From an uncultured cyanobacterium (lineage in GTDB: Bacteria; Cyanobacteriota; Cyanobacteriia; PCC-6307; Cyanobiaceae), in NCBI GenBank assembly GCA_903935205.1, contig CAIZQU010000078.1:1-64000 (forward strand): a DNA stretch of 64,000 nucleotides, in the 5' to 3' direction. The position numbers and the translations under genes were made by a program. How positions within the stretch are numbered: position 1 is the first letter of the stretch; every line of letters begins with the position of its first letter. Under the pieces are notes generated by a model, which saw nothing but the letters and a program-made list of their open reading frames with translations, was not told where the DNA came from and made no database searches. This document shows, piece after piece, positions 55,273-62,657 of this stretch.

Positions 55273-55595
55273 CCGCCCATGAAGCGCCGCAGCGGCAGCG
55301 GTGGCACGGGCCCGGCGGGGGTGACTCCCAGCTTGCGGTGCCAGTAGCTCCAGGAGCGGGGGGAGAACCAGCCCGCCTCGGCCTGTTGCAGCACCTGGGC
55401 CAGCCGTGCATCGCCCAGGCTGCGGCGCAGCTGCAGCACGGTGTCGAAATCGCCGATCTCCATCACCTGGGCGATCACCCGCTCGGGCCGGCGCAGGGCC
55501 TGCTCGGCCGGTTCCCACCAGATCAGCCTTGCGGCCATGGGCCGGAGCAGGTTGATTTCTTCGGCAGCAGTTGGCCATGCGTGCGGTTCAAGCAT
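55269..55595 (-). CDS. DUF6922-like partner of the AbiEii-type nucleotidyltransferase
   Basis: About 108 residues: AARLIWWEPAEQALRRPERV, IAQVMEIGDFDTVLQLRRSLGDARLAQVLQQAEAG and FSPRSWSYWHRKLGV. The 'WW..p..al...r.I.qVm..Gd..d...lr...G' and 'fs.rsw.fW...l' patterns match the small proteins usually found just before AbiEii genes (DUF6922), taken as antitoxin or regulator. The ATG at 55595 is used; 55622 or 55535 are possible. It overlaps the downstream toxin-like gene by 4 bp. Confidence 0.75.
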   Translation of the reverse strand: MLEPHAWPTAAEEINLLRPMAARLIWWEPAEQALRRPERVIAQVMEIGDFDTVLQLRRSLGDARLAQVLQQAEAGWFSPRSWSYWHRKLGVTPAGPVPPLPLRRFMGG

Positions 55596-55657
55596 CGCAG
55601 GACCCGATTCAGAACAACGCAACGCAAGATCGCTGGGGGAGCTCGAAGGGCTCCCGT

Positions 55658-56383
55658 TCAGATCTGGCGCCTGAGCATGAACAGAAAGGCACTCACGATC
55701 GCCGCCCCGAAGAACACGCGCAGGGTGCCGGGCAGGGAGGTGCGCAGCGTCTCGGCGCGTTGATCGCGAAGGCTGCTGCTCACTCGGGAGGTGTTGATGG
55801 CGATCGCCTCAATGAGCTGCTGTTTCCGCTCGGCCAGGGAGCCGCCCTGCAGGGGCGGCAGGGGCGCTGGATTGGCGGCGGCGAGCAGGATGCTCAGCTC
55901 AGCTTCGGAGCGGCTGGCCTGGATGCGGCTGGGCAGGGCGGCAACGCCCCTCTCGCCCTGGTTGATCTGGCGGATCAGCTGGCTCTCGCTGTCGGCCCGG
56001 AGCCAGGCGTAGCCGATCAATTGCAGGGGAACGCGAAGGGCGAACACCAAGACCCAGCGGCTGGTCAGCTGATGACTGCGCCGGGCGCTGGTCCGGGCTT
56101 CATCGGAGTCGCTGTCGAGCAGAACATTGCCCAGACGCAGCACCATCACCGCCAGCAGCAGAACCGGGGCGAGGTTGACGGCGGCATCGGAGAGCCGCAG
56201 CCACCACACCGGCTGCTCCGGGGCCAGGGGAACGGCGCTGGCGAGAAGCGAGATCAGCACCAGGGCTTGCAGGGCATGGGCCAGCCATTGGCTGTGGCGG
56301 GCGAAGGCAGCGCGGCGATCGAGAGGGAGCATCCGTCTCCCGCTCGATCCCCGGGAGATCGAGCCAGGCAGCGGCGACACCAT
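55658..56383 (-). CDS. HpsJ-like membrane protein (first copy)
   Basis: This 241-residue protein has membrane helices at about 32-50 (QALVLISLLASAVPLA), 68-85 (AAVNLAPVLLLAVMVLRLG) and 108-125 (WVLVFALRVPLQLIGYAW). A helical soluble middle (RIQASRSEAELSILLAAANP) and a final helix LRVFFGAAIVSAFLFMLRRQ follow. It shares plan and motifs (VPLQL, RIQASR/GIQASR) with the protein at 61842-62630. HpsJ was described in the hormogonium polysaccharide cluster of filamentous cyanobacteria; in unicellular species the role is unknown. It diverges from the phd antitoxin gene. Confidence 0.7.
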   Translation of the reverse strand: MVSPLPGSISRGSSGRRMLPLDRRAAFARHSQWLAHALQALVLISLLASAVPLAPEQPVWWLRLSDAAVNLAPVLLLAVMVLRLGNVLLDSDSDEARTSARRSHQLTSRWVLVFALRVPLQLIGYAWLRADSESQLIRQINQGERGVAALPSRIQASRSEAELSILLAAANPAPLPPLQGGSLAERKQQLIEAIAINTSRVSSSLRDQRAETLRTSLPGTLRVFFGAAIVSAFLFMLRRQI

Positions 56384-56411
56384 TTGACTAAGCTAGCCAG
56401 AACAGCTAGCT
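56384..56411 (+). promoter_or_regulatory. Candidate operator/promoter of the phd-vapC pair
   Basis: Two AGCTAGC boxes (56391-56397 and 56404-56410) lie 13 bp apart, ending 9 bp before the antitoxin ATG. Each contains the palindrome GCTAGC. A -35-like TTGACT precedes them at 56384. Phd-type antitoxins bind short palindromes over their own promoters, so this is a natural autoregulation site. It is inferred from position and symmetry only. Confidence 0.45.
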
Positions 56412-56419
56412 GCTTTCCT

Positions 56420-56680
56420 ATGGTCGCCCAGTGGACGTTGCAGGACGCCAAGAACCGCTTCAGTGCCGTGGTGGAGGCAGCCCTGGCGGGTGAGCCCCAG
56501 AGGGTCACCCGCCGCGGGCGCTGGGTGAGTGTGGTGATCTCGGCCGCCGAATATGAGCGCCTGCGCCGGCTGGATCAGGCGAGTGCGCCCTCGCTGCCGG
56601 AGCTCCTGCTGGCGCTGCCTCAGGACGACGAACCCTTTGAGCGAATCGGGCTGACGCCGCGGGAATTTCCGTGTACCTGA
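56420..56680 (+). CDS. Antitoxin, Phd/YefM family
   Basis: The 86-residue protein starts MVAQWTLQDAKNRFSAVVEA and continues with VTRRGRWVSVVISAAEYERL. This is the Phd pattern of N-terminal DNA-binding beta/helix fold with 'W.lqdAK..fs..v..A....p..VtrrG...vvi....Y..l'. The C-terminal ~35 residues (PSLPELLLALPQDDEPFERI) would thread into the toxin. The ATG at 56420 follows the paired AGCTAGC boxes. Its end overlaps the toxin start by 10 bp, the usual coupled TA arrangement. Confidence 0.92.
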   Translation: MVAQWTLQDAKNRFSAVVEAALAGEPQRVTRRGRWVSVVISAAEYERLRRLDQASAPSLPELLLALPQDDEPFERIGLTPREFPCT

Positions 56681-57084
56681 TCGACACGATGGTGCTCTCG
56701 GAGCTGCGCCGCCGCCAGCGCGATCCAGGGGTGGTGGCCTGGATCGCCCGGCAGCAGCACGATGACTTGTTTCTCAGTGTGGTGAGCATCGGCGAGATCG
56801 AGCGGGGTATCGCCCGGCAGCGCAGCACAGATCCGGCCTTTGCCGAAGAGCTGGTGACCTGGCTGAAACGCCTGCTGCACCTGCACCGAGAGCGAATGCT
56901 GGCGGTGGATCTGCCCGTCGCCCGCCGCTGGGCACAACTCTCGGCGGCCCTGGGCCACGACAGCGCCGATCTGCTGATCGCCGCCACTGCCCTGGAGCAC
57001 GGCCTCACGGTGGTGACCCGTAACCTGCGCCACTTCACCCCCACCGGTGTGGCCACTCTCAATCCCTGGCAGGGCGAAGCCTGA
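56671..57084 (+). CDS. vapC: PIN-domain ribonuclease toxin, VapC family
   Basis: VapC toxins cut specific RNAs, often initiator tRNA or rRNA. The 137-residue product starts at a GTG (56671) with MYLIDTMVLSELRRRQRDPG. The acidic PIN residues are visible: Asp5, Glu42 (SIGEIERGI) and Asp97/Asp100 (HDSADLLIAATALEHGLTVV). The end TRNLRHFTPTGVATLNPW is typical for the FitB/VapC branch. It overlaps the Phd antitoxin. All catalytic residues are present, so the toxin looks functional. Confidence 0.93.
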   Translation: MYLIDTMVLSELRRRQRDPGVVAWIARQQHDDLFLSVVSIGEIERGIARQRSTDPAFAEELVTWLKRLLHLHRERMLAVDLPVARRWAQLSAALGHDSADLLIAATALEHGLTVVTRNLRHFTPTGVATLNPWQGEA

Positions 57085-57122
57085 GGCCGCTTGTGCGCTC
57101 TTACCCTGCCCAGTGGACTTGA

Positions 57123-57275
57123 TCACGGAGCTTGTCGATCGGCCCGTTGGCGATCAGCTGGCCAGCTTTGGCCGGGAAGGGGCGACATCCTCTGCCCGGC
57201 CGGTGTGCCTTGCCGGCGGGCCCGCTCCGCAGCGGCCTTGAGCACGTCGATCTCCATGTCGAGCGTGGTGCGCAT
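57123..57275 (-). pseudogene. VapB-type antitoxin remnant (orphan)
   Basis: A 50-residue frame reads MRTTLDMEIDVLKAAAERAR followed by RQGTPAGQRM and then SPLPGQSW. The first 30 residues follow the VapB pattern 'MRTTLdI.dDVL.aAkelA.r.g.taG'. After that the family's short 'lS.LaR.aL' sequence has decayed. No toxin follows on this strand; the convergent vapC of the other pair ends 38 bp away. It is probably the relic of a second toxin-antitoxin locus. Confidence 0.5.
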
Positions 57276-57509
57276 GGGGCAGGGAGGAGATGCCAGGGCC
57301 GATCTCAGGTCGCATCAGCGCATCAGCGCATCTGCGCATCAGAGCATGATTCCGCCCTCGATTTCAGGCCAGCGCTGCCATCCCCCTGAGGCCCAGCCAG
57401 CGCCCCATCCGGGTGGTTGCTGCGATCCGATGGGGACTGCCGGGTTCCGTGGTTCGGTGATGCCCACCCGGTCGGGTCTCGCCCAGCACCAGCCGCCGGT
57501 GCCATACTT

Positions 57510-57793
57510 CAGGGGTCGGTCTTCGGGCCGACTAGGTGGCTCACACCGGTGTTTCGGACAGCGGTTCGATTCCGCTCAGCTCCATTCCCCCGCCGCCGGC
57601 CCCATGGCCCGGCAGTTCCGGGGCTGCAATGGTTTCGACGGGGCATGAGGAGGGTGACTGAAGCCTGCTCGGTCAGAGCAAACCCGTAACAGCGAACAAC
57701 ATCGTTCGTTTCTCCCGTCAAGCCGCCCCTGTGGCTGCCTGACCCTGTAAGGGAGATGGGGTGAGGTCAGCCTTATCACCCAAATGACCCACG
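57510..57793 (+). ncRNA. ssrA: Transfer-messenger RNA, circularly permuted (two-piece) gene
   Basis: The tRNA-like 3' half comes first: a T-arm AGCGG-TTCGATT-CCGCT (57560-57576) and acceptor strand CAGCTCC plus A, ending at 57584. A ~35-nt spacer follows. Then the 5' half begins at 57620 with GGGGCTG, which pairs with CAGCTCC, and GGTTTCGACGGG. The tag frame at 57692-57742 encodes ANNIVRFSRQAAPVAA then stop. Processing removes the spacer to leave two RNA pieces. The tag is the known type of marine and freshwater Synechococcus/Prochlorococcus. tmRNA with SmpB frees stalled ribosomes and tags the product for Clp proteolysis. The 5' limit (~57510) is approximate. Confidence 0.95.
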
Positions 57794-57814
57794 GGGCCTG
57801 GAAGGGCCCTTTTT
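57794..57814 (+). terminator. Rho-independent terminator of ssrA
   Basis: GGGCC (57794-57798) and GGCCC (57805-57809) form a stem around TGGAAG and are followed directly by TTTTT (57810-57814). It is placed right after the last paired region of the tmRNA. Confidence 0.8.
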
Positions 57815-57851
57815 CGTGGCTGGTCCAGCCTCTGGCCGGAGAGCCGGGCCC

Positions 57852-57875
57852 CAGGCGGCTACGCGAGCCAGGCTC
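57852..57875 (+). repeat. Solo right end of the inverted-terminus repeat family
   Basis: GGCGGCTACGCGAGCCAGGCTC here resembles the right terminus of copy 2 (TGCGGCTACGCGCAACAGGCTC) at 18 of 22 bases. No matching body or left end precedes it. It stops exactly where the PilZ gene's stop codon (CTA on this strand, 57876-57878) begins, the same placement as copy 6 next to the ComM-like gene. Confidence 0.45.
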
Positions 57876-58292
57876 CTAAGCGGCAATCGGCAGGCTCCGG
57901 CCGAGCACGGAGCTGTTGCGGATCAGGGCGGCCAGGAACGTGCGGCTGAGATCAAGCGGTCGGGTGAAGGCCAGGCCGGCGTAGTACATCCCCATCACCT
58001 TGTCCTGCCAGACGATGTCGGCGTGGGTATCGATCCAGTTCGCATCGGCTGGGGAGTGGATGCGCAGCTGGCCGATCTGGCCTGGCAGGAGTGGGGAGCG
58101 CAGCAGCAGGCAGGCGCCATGTTGGCTGACATCCCAGAGCTGGCAGGTGTGGCTTCTGATCACAGTGTGCAGATCAACCCGGATCGGCAGGTCGCAGGTG
58201 GGCAACGAAAAGCGCTGGCTGCGGCGCTGGATTTTGGTTTTGGTTTTCTGGGAAATGATGTTCTGGGAGACGGGGTAGAAAAGCTCGATCAT
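57876..58292 (-). CDS. PilZ domain protein (probable c-di-GMP receptor)
   Basis: The product has the two c-di-GMP-binding motifs: RRSQR (RxxxR, residues 23-27) and DVSQHG (D/NxSxxG), followed by ACLLLRSPLLPGQIGQLRI and a beta-barrel end. Such single-domain PilZ proteins switch partners when c-di-GMP rises, affecting motility or cellulose-type polysaccharides. The ATG at 58292 (MIELFYPVSQN) gives ~138 residues; the frame is open to 58346. No diguanylate cyclase is adjacent. Its stop abuts a solo repeat end. Confidence 0.85.
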   Translation of the reverse strand: MIELFYPVSQNIISQKTKTKIQRRSQRFSLPTCDLPIRVDLHTVIRSHTCQLWDVSQHGACLLLRSPLLPGQIGQLRIHSPADANWIDTHADIVWQDKVMGMYYAGLAFTRPLDLSRTFLAALIRNSSVLGRSLPIAA

Positions 58293-58606
58293 GGCAGGGT
58301 CTGACGGGGTGGTGAAACCGGTGAGAAAACCTTGACTTAGAGCCAACCAAAACGGATGGATTTTCTGCAGGGGAACGGCGCTCCTCCTGGATCGGGTCGG
58401 AGAGCGGGCATCGACCGGAGTGAGCTAAGGCGAGTATGGCGATGGGCGGCCCCCCCGCTTGGTGTTGCTCACTACCTTTTCGGGGGCCGTTCAGGGGATC
58501 CGGTCAAGGCGGGTGCGATGGCGGTTCTCCCCTTTCAGCATCGGCTGGCTTGCTGCTTAGGTTGTCGACAAGCAGATCATCTGCATCCCATTCGCTGCCC
58601 GATTCC
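58293..58606. other. Gap between divergent PilZ and small genes
   Basis: These ~315 bp must hold promoters in both directions. Near 58320-58340 an AT-richer patch lies upstream of the PilZ start. No RNA gene or repeat was recognised. Confidence 0.3.
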
Positions 58607-58876
58607 ATGGCCGCATCCCCTCTACCGTCCTCGGCGATCACGCCGCTGACCCTGCCGATGGCCACCGTGCTCGTGCTCGGTGATTTACGTCCCATGGCCG
58701 GGCGAATCCGTGCCGTTCTGGCTGGTCTCTCCGCCGCCGCCGCCCAGTCCCTCGATCAGGAGGTGGAGCGCAACGGACAGGCTGTCCTGTTCCGCGGCGA
58801 GCCGGCCGAAGGGCACCGTCTGGCCCGGGCACTGCGATCTGCCGGCCTGACCACCTCGGTCAATACCCTCAGCTGA
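58607..58876 (+). CDS. Small hypothetical protein, 89 aa
   Basis: The product reads MAASPLPSSAITPLTLPMAT, VLVLGDLRPMAGRIRAVLAG and a C-terminal part VERNGQAVLFRGEPAEGHRLARALRSAGLTTSVNTLS. The last ~35 residues superficially follow the 'G.avv..g....a..l...L...GL.t.v' rhythm of ClpS-like folds, but the ClpS N-degron pocket is absent. I do not assign it. The ATG at 58607 is chosen on length; a later Met (MATVLVLGD) would give ~71 residues. It converges with the thioredoxin-like gene. Confidence 0.55.
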   Translation: MAASPLPSSAITPLTLPMATVLVLGDLRPMAGRIRAVLAGLSAAAAQSLDQEVERNGQAVLFRGEPAEGHRLARALRSAGLTTSVNTLS

Positions 58877-58894
58877 GGGGGCAGCGGGAGGGGG

Positions 58895-59353
58895 TCAGCG
58901 GATGGTCCAGCCGCTCCAGCGAGCCAGCTCCTCCAGGCTCAGCACCCCCTCCCGCCGCTCCTGGCCCCGCACCCAGGTGGGGTAGGCCCTGATTCCTGCG
59001 GCCTGGCAACGCTCGCGACCCGCCTCGCTGCGGTCGCACTCCACATAGGGGAGTTTGCGACCGGCCTGTTCGCCGAACAGGTTCTTCTGGTGGAAACAGG
59101 CCGGGCACCACCAGGCCCCATAGAACAGAAAGCCTTTCTGGCGCAGATGGGCACCGAGTGCCATCTGCTCCGCGCTCGAGGGGGCGCTGGCCTCGCCCAG
59201 CCCCTGAGCGCCGGCGGCGGTGGCCTGCGCCGACAGGGCCTGGGCTCGCAGCGGCCCCGAGGGAACCAGGGGCGACAGCGACAGGGCCAGGGCCGCGATT
59301 GCAAGGGCTCGACCCTGGCGGTCCTGGATGCGGCGAACCGGGGAGCGGCGCAT
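58895..59353 (-). CDS. Exported thioredoxin-like protein (VKOR-associated type)
   Basis: The 152-residue protein has a signal peptide (RQGRALAIAALALSLSPLVPSGPLRAQA) and a thioredoxin-like domain. The active-site region is LFYGAWWCPACFHQKNLFGE with Cys-Pro-Ala-Cys, then YVECD, a second cysteine in RERCQAAGI and cis-Pro loop AYPTWV. This matches the thioredoxin half of cyanobacterial VKOR proteins, here without the VKOR membrane part. It probably makes or isomerises disulfides in the lumen or periplasm. The partner VKOR would be elsewhere. Confidence 0.88.
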   Translation of the reverse strand: MRRSPVRRIQDRQGRALAIAALALSLSPLVPSGPLRAQALSAQATAAGAQGLGEASAPSSAEQMALGAHLRQKGFLFYGAWWCPACFHQKNLFGEQAGRKLPYVECDRSEAGRERCQAAGIRAYPTWVRGQERREGVLSLEELARWSGWTIR

Positions 59354-59524
59354 GAAGCGTTCGGCTGGAGAGCCGCCGATCAGGGTGTCTCCAGCCTACC
59401 GAGATCGCTCCAGGCGTACGGGCTTCCACCCCTGTCGGCTGCGTCAGCGGCCGAAGGCGGCTGAGACAATGGCGGATGAGCGCCTGAGCCGCACTCCTGC
59501 GGACCGCTGCTGGATGAGCCCCCG

Positions 59525-60487
59525 ATGAGCGTCAACGGCTATCGCGATTACTTTCAGGTTCTCGGGGTCGAGCGTGGCGCTGACGCCGATGCGATCAAGC
59601 GCGCCTTCCGCCGCCTGGCCCGCCAATACCACCCCGATGTGAACCCCGGCGATAAGAACGCTGAAGCCCGGTTCAAGGAGGTGAGTGAGGCCTACGAAGT
59701 GCTGTCCGATCCTGATAAGCGCCGCCGCTACGAACAGTTCGGTCAGTACTGGAACCAGATGGGTGGCCCCGGCAGCGGCGGCGGCCCCGGCGGTTTTGAT
59801 GTGGATTTCGGCCGCTACGGCAATTTCGACGACTTCATCAACGATCTCCTCGGACGCTTCGGGGCTGGCGGTGGAGCTTCTGGGGGTGGCTTTGCGGGGT
59901 TCGGCAGCGGCTTCCCCGCCGGCTTCGGTGGCCGTGCCGGCGCTCCTCCGGATCTCGATGCCGAGGCCACCCTCAATCTCTCTCTCTCCGAGGCCTTCCG
60001 AGGCTGTGAGCGCACCCTGGCGGTCAATGAGGAGCGGGTTCAAGTGCGGATCCCTGCAGGGGTGCGCAGTGGCAGTCGGCTGCGGCTCAAGGGCAAGGGC
60101 AACCTCCAGCCCGGTACCGGCCGCCGCGGCGATCTCTATCTCAACCTCCAGATCCAGGCCCATCCGGTCTGGCGGCTCGATGGTGATCAGCTCCGGGCCG
60201 AGCTTCCCCTCAGCCTGGATGAACTGGCCCTCGGCGGCGAGGTGGTCGTGGCCACCCCCGATGGGGAGGCCACCGTTCAGGTGCCACCTGGCATGAGCGT
60301 GGGCCGCAGTCTGCGGCTCAAGGGCAAGGGCTGGCCGATCAAGGGGGGGCGCGGCGATCTTCTGCTCACCCCGGTGCTGCGCCTGCCCGAAACCCTCAGC
60401 GAGCGGGAGCGGGAGTTGCTGGCCCAGCTGCGCCAGGCCCGCAGCGCCGACCCGCGGGCCGGCTGGATCCGTTCGGCCAGGCTTTAA
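59525..60487 (+). CDS. DnaJ/CbpA-type co-chaperone (no zinc finger)
   Basis: The 320-residue product has an N-terminal J domain with HPD at 36-38 ([36 protein letters not shown]). A Gly/Phe-rich linker (~80-135) follows, with two beta-sandwich substrate-binding domains ([35 protein letters not shown]). The cysteine-rich zinc domain of true DnaJ is missing, so it belongs with CbpA/Sis1-type proteins that stimulate DnaK. The ATG at 59525 is preceded by GAGCCCCCG. HemB follows on the same strand after ~330 bp. Confidence 0.93.
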   Translation: MSVNGYRDYFQVLGVERGADADAIKRAFRRLARQYHPDVNPGDKNAEARFKEVSEAYEVLSDPDKRRRYEQFGQYWNQMGGPGSGGGPGGFDVDFGRYGNFDDFINDLLGRFGAGGGASGGGFAGFGSGFPAGFGGRAGAPPDLDAEATLNLSLSEAFRGCERTLAVNEERVQVRIPAGVRSGSRLRLKGKGNLQPGTGRRGDLYLNLQIQAHPVWRLDGDQLRAELPLSLDELALGGEVVVATPDGEATVQVPPGMSVGRSLRLKGKGWPIKGGRGDLLLTPVLRLPETLSERERELLAQLRQARSADPRAGWIRSARL

Positions 60488-60820
60488 CCGCCACGCTCCG
60501 ATCGCGCTGGCCCGCGGCTCAGATGGTCCGCCCAGCTGCCGAGCTGGGCAGGTTTCCAGCTGACCAGGTGCCCGCCAGCGGCCGTGGGCCCCGATCGCCG
60601 CACCGCTCCCACTGGCCGTGGGGGGGCACGGGCCGTGCCTTTTGCTGCGGCCGTTCCGATCGCCAGGCCCAGATCCAGTGCCGAAGGCGCGGGCGTGGCT
60701 GCGGCCCAGTTCGAGGGCAGCCGGCCCGGGGGCTGGCCCGCCGCAGCGTTCGCGACACCGGCGCGGGCCTGAGGGATGCGGCCGCCGATCCGTAGGATCC
60801 GCCCAGCCCTTTCCGCCCGC
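60488..60820. other. Gap between the dnaJ-like gene and hemB
   Basis: About 330 bp, very GC-rich, with no recognisable gene or RNA. Short open frames run through it on both strands but show no family pattern. It includes an inverted stretch CCCAGCTGCCGAGCTGGG at about 60531 that could form a hairpin after the dnaJ-like gene. Confidence 0.35.
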
Positions 60821-61822
60821 ATGGAGCTCACCTACCGCCCCCGCCGGCTGCGGCGTACGCCGGCCCTGAGGGCTCTGGTGCGCGAAACCCAGCTCGCAGC
60901 CACCGATTTCATCTATCCGCTGTTTGTTCACGAGGGCGCCAGCAACGAACCGATCGGCGCCATGCCCGGCGCCAACCGCTGGAGCCTGGAGGGGCTGGTG
61001 GATGAGGTGGGCCGCGCCTGGGATCTGGGCATCCGCTGCGTGGTCCTGTTCCCCAAGGTGGCCGATGGCCTGAAGACCGAGGACGGCGCTGAGTGCTTCA
61101 ACGAGCACGGCCTGATTCCGCGGGCGATCCGCCGCCTCAAGGAGGTGCACCCTGGCATGGCGATCATGACCGATGTCGCCCTCGATCCCTATTCCTGTGA
61201 CGGCCACGATGGCATTGTCAGCGCCGAGGGTGTGGTGCTCAATGACGACACCGTCGAGATTCTCTGCCGCCAGGCGGTCGTGCAGGCCCGCGCCGGTGCC
61301 GATCTGATCGGTCCCAGCGACATGATGGATGGTCGGGTCGGTGCGATTCGTGAGAGCCTCGATGCCGAGGGCTTTGAGCATGTGGGCATTATCAGCTACA
61401 CGGCGAAATACGCCTCGGCGTACTACGGACCCTTCCGCGAAGCTCTCGATTCGGCACCGCGGGCCATGGCCACTAAGCCGATCCCCAAAGATAAGAGCAC
61501 GTATCAAATGGATCCGGCCAATGGCCGTGAAGCGATTCTTGAATGCCAGCTTGATGAAAGCGAAGGCGCCGATATTTTGATGGTGAAACCTGGCCTGGCC
61601 TACCTTGATATCATCCATCGTCTGCGTCAGGAAAGCGAACAACCCATCGCGGCTTACAACGTCAGTGGCGAATACGCGATGGTCAAGGCGGCGGCTGAAC
61701 GTGGCTGGATTGATGAGCGGGCTGTCACGTTGGAAACCCTGCTCTGCTTCAAGCGAGCCGGTGCTGATCTGATTCTCACCTACCACGCCTGTGACGCTGC
61801 GGCCTGGCTACGCCAGGGGTGA
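60821..61822 (+). CDS. hemB: Delta-aminolevulinic acid dehydratase (porphobilinogen synthase)
   Basis: HemB joins two 5-aminolevulinates to porphobilinogen, for heme, chlorophyll and bilins. The 333-residue product has MTDVALDPYSCDGHDGIVSA, SDMMDGRVGAIRESLDAEGF, a Schiff-base Lys in SYTAKYASAYYGPFREA and the second active Lys in MVKPGLAYLDI. The metal-binding stretch carries a single Cys rather than the zinc Cys triad, fitting the Mg-dependent plant/cyanobacterial type. The ATG at 60821 gives the standard MELTYRPRRLRRTP start. Bases from about 61380 to 61750 are visibly less GC-rich than the first half. Confidence 0.96.
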   Translation: MELTYRPRRLRRTPALRALVRETQLAATDFIYPLFVHEGASNEPIGAMPGANRWSLEGLVDEVGRAWDLGIRCVVLFPKVADGLKTEDGAECFNEHGLIPRAIRRLKEVHPGMAIMTDVALDPYSCDGHDGIVSAEGVVLNDDTVEILCRQAVVQARAGADLIGPSDMMDGRVGAIRESLDAEGFEHVGIISYTAKYASAYYGPFREALDSAPRAMATKPIPKDKSTYQMDPANGREAILECQLDESEGADILMVKPGLAYLDIIHRLRQESEQPIAAYNVSGEYAMVKAAAERGWIDERAVTLETLLCFKRAGADLILTYHACDAAAWLRQG

Positions 61823-61841
61823 ACGCCAAGATAAGGTTCGC

Positions 61842-62630
61842 TCACCCTTCATCCTCCCCCCGCAGCTGTCGCAGGTACTCCTCATCGGACTGGGCCTGGC
61901 TTCTGCGGTTGCGCCCTGAACGCATTGGCATCAAGCCCCAGGCCCTGGGTTGGAGCTGCTCGAACAGGGACAGATCCGAGTCGGCGCTGGTGGAGAAGAT
62001 CGCATAACCGAGGGCCAGGATCAGGCTGGCGAGCGAGGTGCGCAGCAGTTCGGGCAGCAGGCGCAGCGGCCCTGTTCTGGGCAGAGCATTGCGCTCGCGG
62101 TTGATCTGGGCCTGGCTCTGGTCGAAGACGGAGATCACCTGGGCCTTGAGCAGCGGCAGCGGTAGGGCCAGGTCGGCCGGGCTGAGGGAAGGCCCGTTGA
62201 GTTTGCGCAGGCCCTCTGCGAGGGTGTCGGTGCTGCTGGCCTGCTGGACAGCTCCGCGGAGGGCGGAGAGCTTGCGTTCGGCCGCATCAAGACGGCTGGC
62301 CTGGATGCCGTCCATGCTGCTCTGAAGCCTCAGGCCGGCGCTGATCTGGAGGGGAACCAGCAGCAGGAATCCGAGGGCGGCGGCGCTGGCGATGCGGCTG
62401 AACCGTTGCCAGCGGCGGTTGACCACCGGATCATCGGGATCGAGATAGGTGCCGAGCTGCAGCAGGGCCAGAGCGAACAGGGGCAGGGTGCCGGCATTGA
62501 CGAAGGAGCCGGTGAGACGGTTCTGCCACGCCGGATCGAAGGGTCTGAAGGGAACAAGGCTGCCGATGACGATGGCGGCGAACAGTGCGAAGAGCACCAG
62601 GGCGAGCCGGCTCAGATTGCGGATCGGCAC
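61842..62630 (-). CDS. HpsJ-like membrane protein (second copy)
   Basis: The ~262-residue product has hydrophobic helices LALVLFALFAAIVIGSLVPF, TLPLFALALLQLG, AAALGFLLLVPLQISAGL and, near the end, LASLILALGYAIF. A helical middle segment (ASRLDAAERKLSALRGAVQQ) lies between. Plan and motifs parallel the protein at 55658-56383. The start is a GTG at 62630 (VPIRNLSRLAL); a TTG at 62657 is possible. The C-terminal tail is charged (SDEEYLRQLRGEDEG). It converges with hemB, 19 bp apart. Confidence 0.7.
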   Translation of the reverse strand: MPIRNLSRLALVLFALFAAIVIGSLVPFRPFDPAWQNRLTGSFVNAGTLPLFALALLQLGTYLDPDDPVVNRRWQRFSRIASAAALGFLLLVPLQISAGLRLQSSMDGIQASRLDAAERKLSALRGAVQQASSTDTLAEGLRKLNGPSLSPADLALPLPLLKAQVISVFDQSQAQINRERNALPRTGPLRLLPELLRTSLASLILALGYAIFSTSADSDLSLFEQLQPRAWGLMPMRSGRNRRSQAQSDEEYLRQLRGEDEG

Positions 62631-62657
62631 TCGAATGAAGCAGTCAGAACAACACAA

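Noticed and set aside
58607-58876. ClpS-like adaptor
   Set aside because: Only the C-terminal rhythm is similar; the N-degron pocket residues and the family's central sequence are missing.
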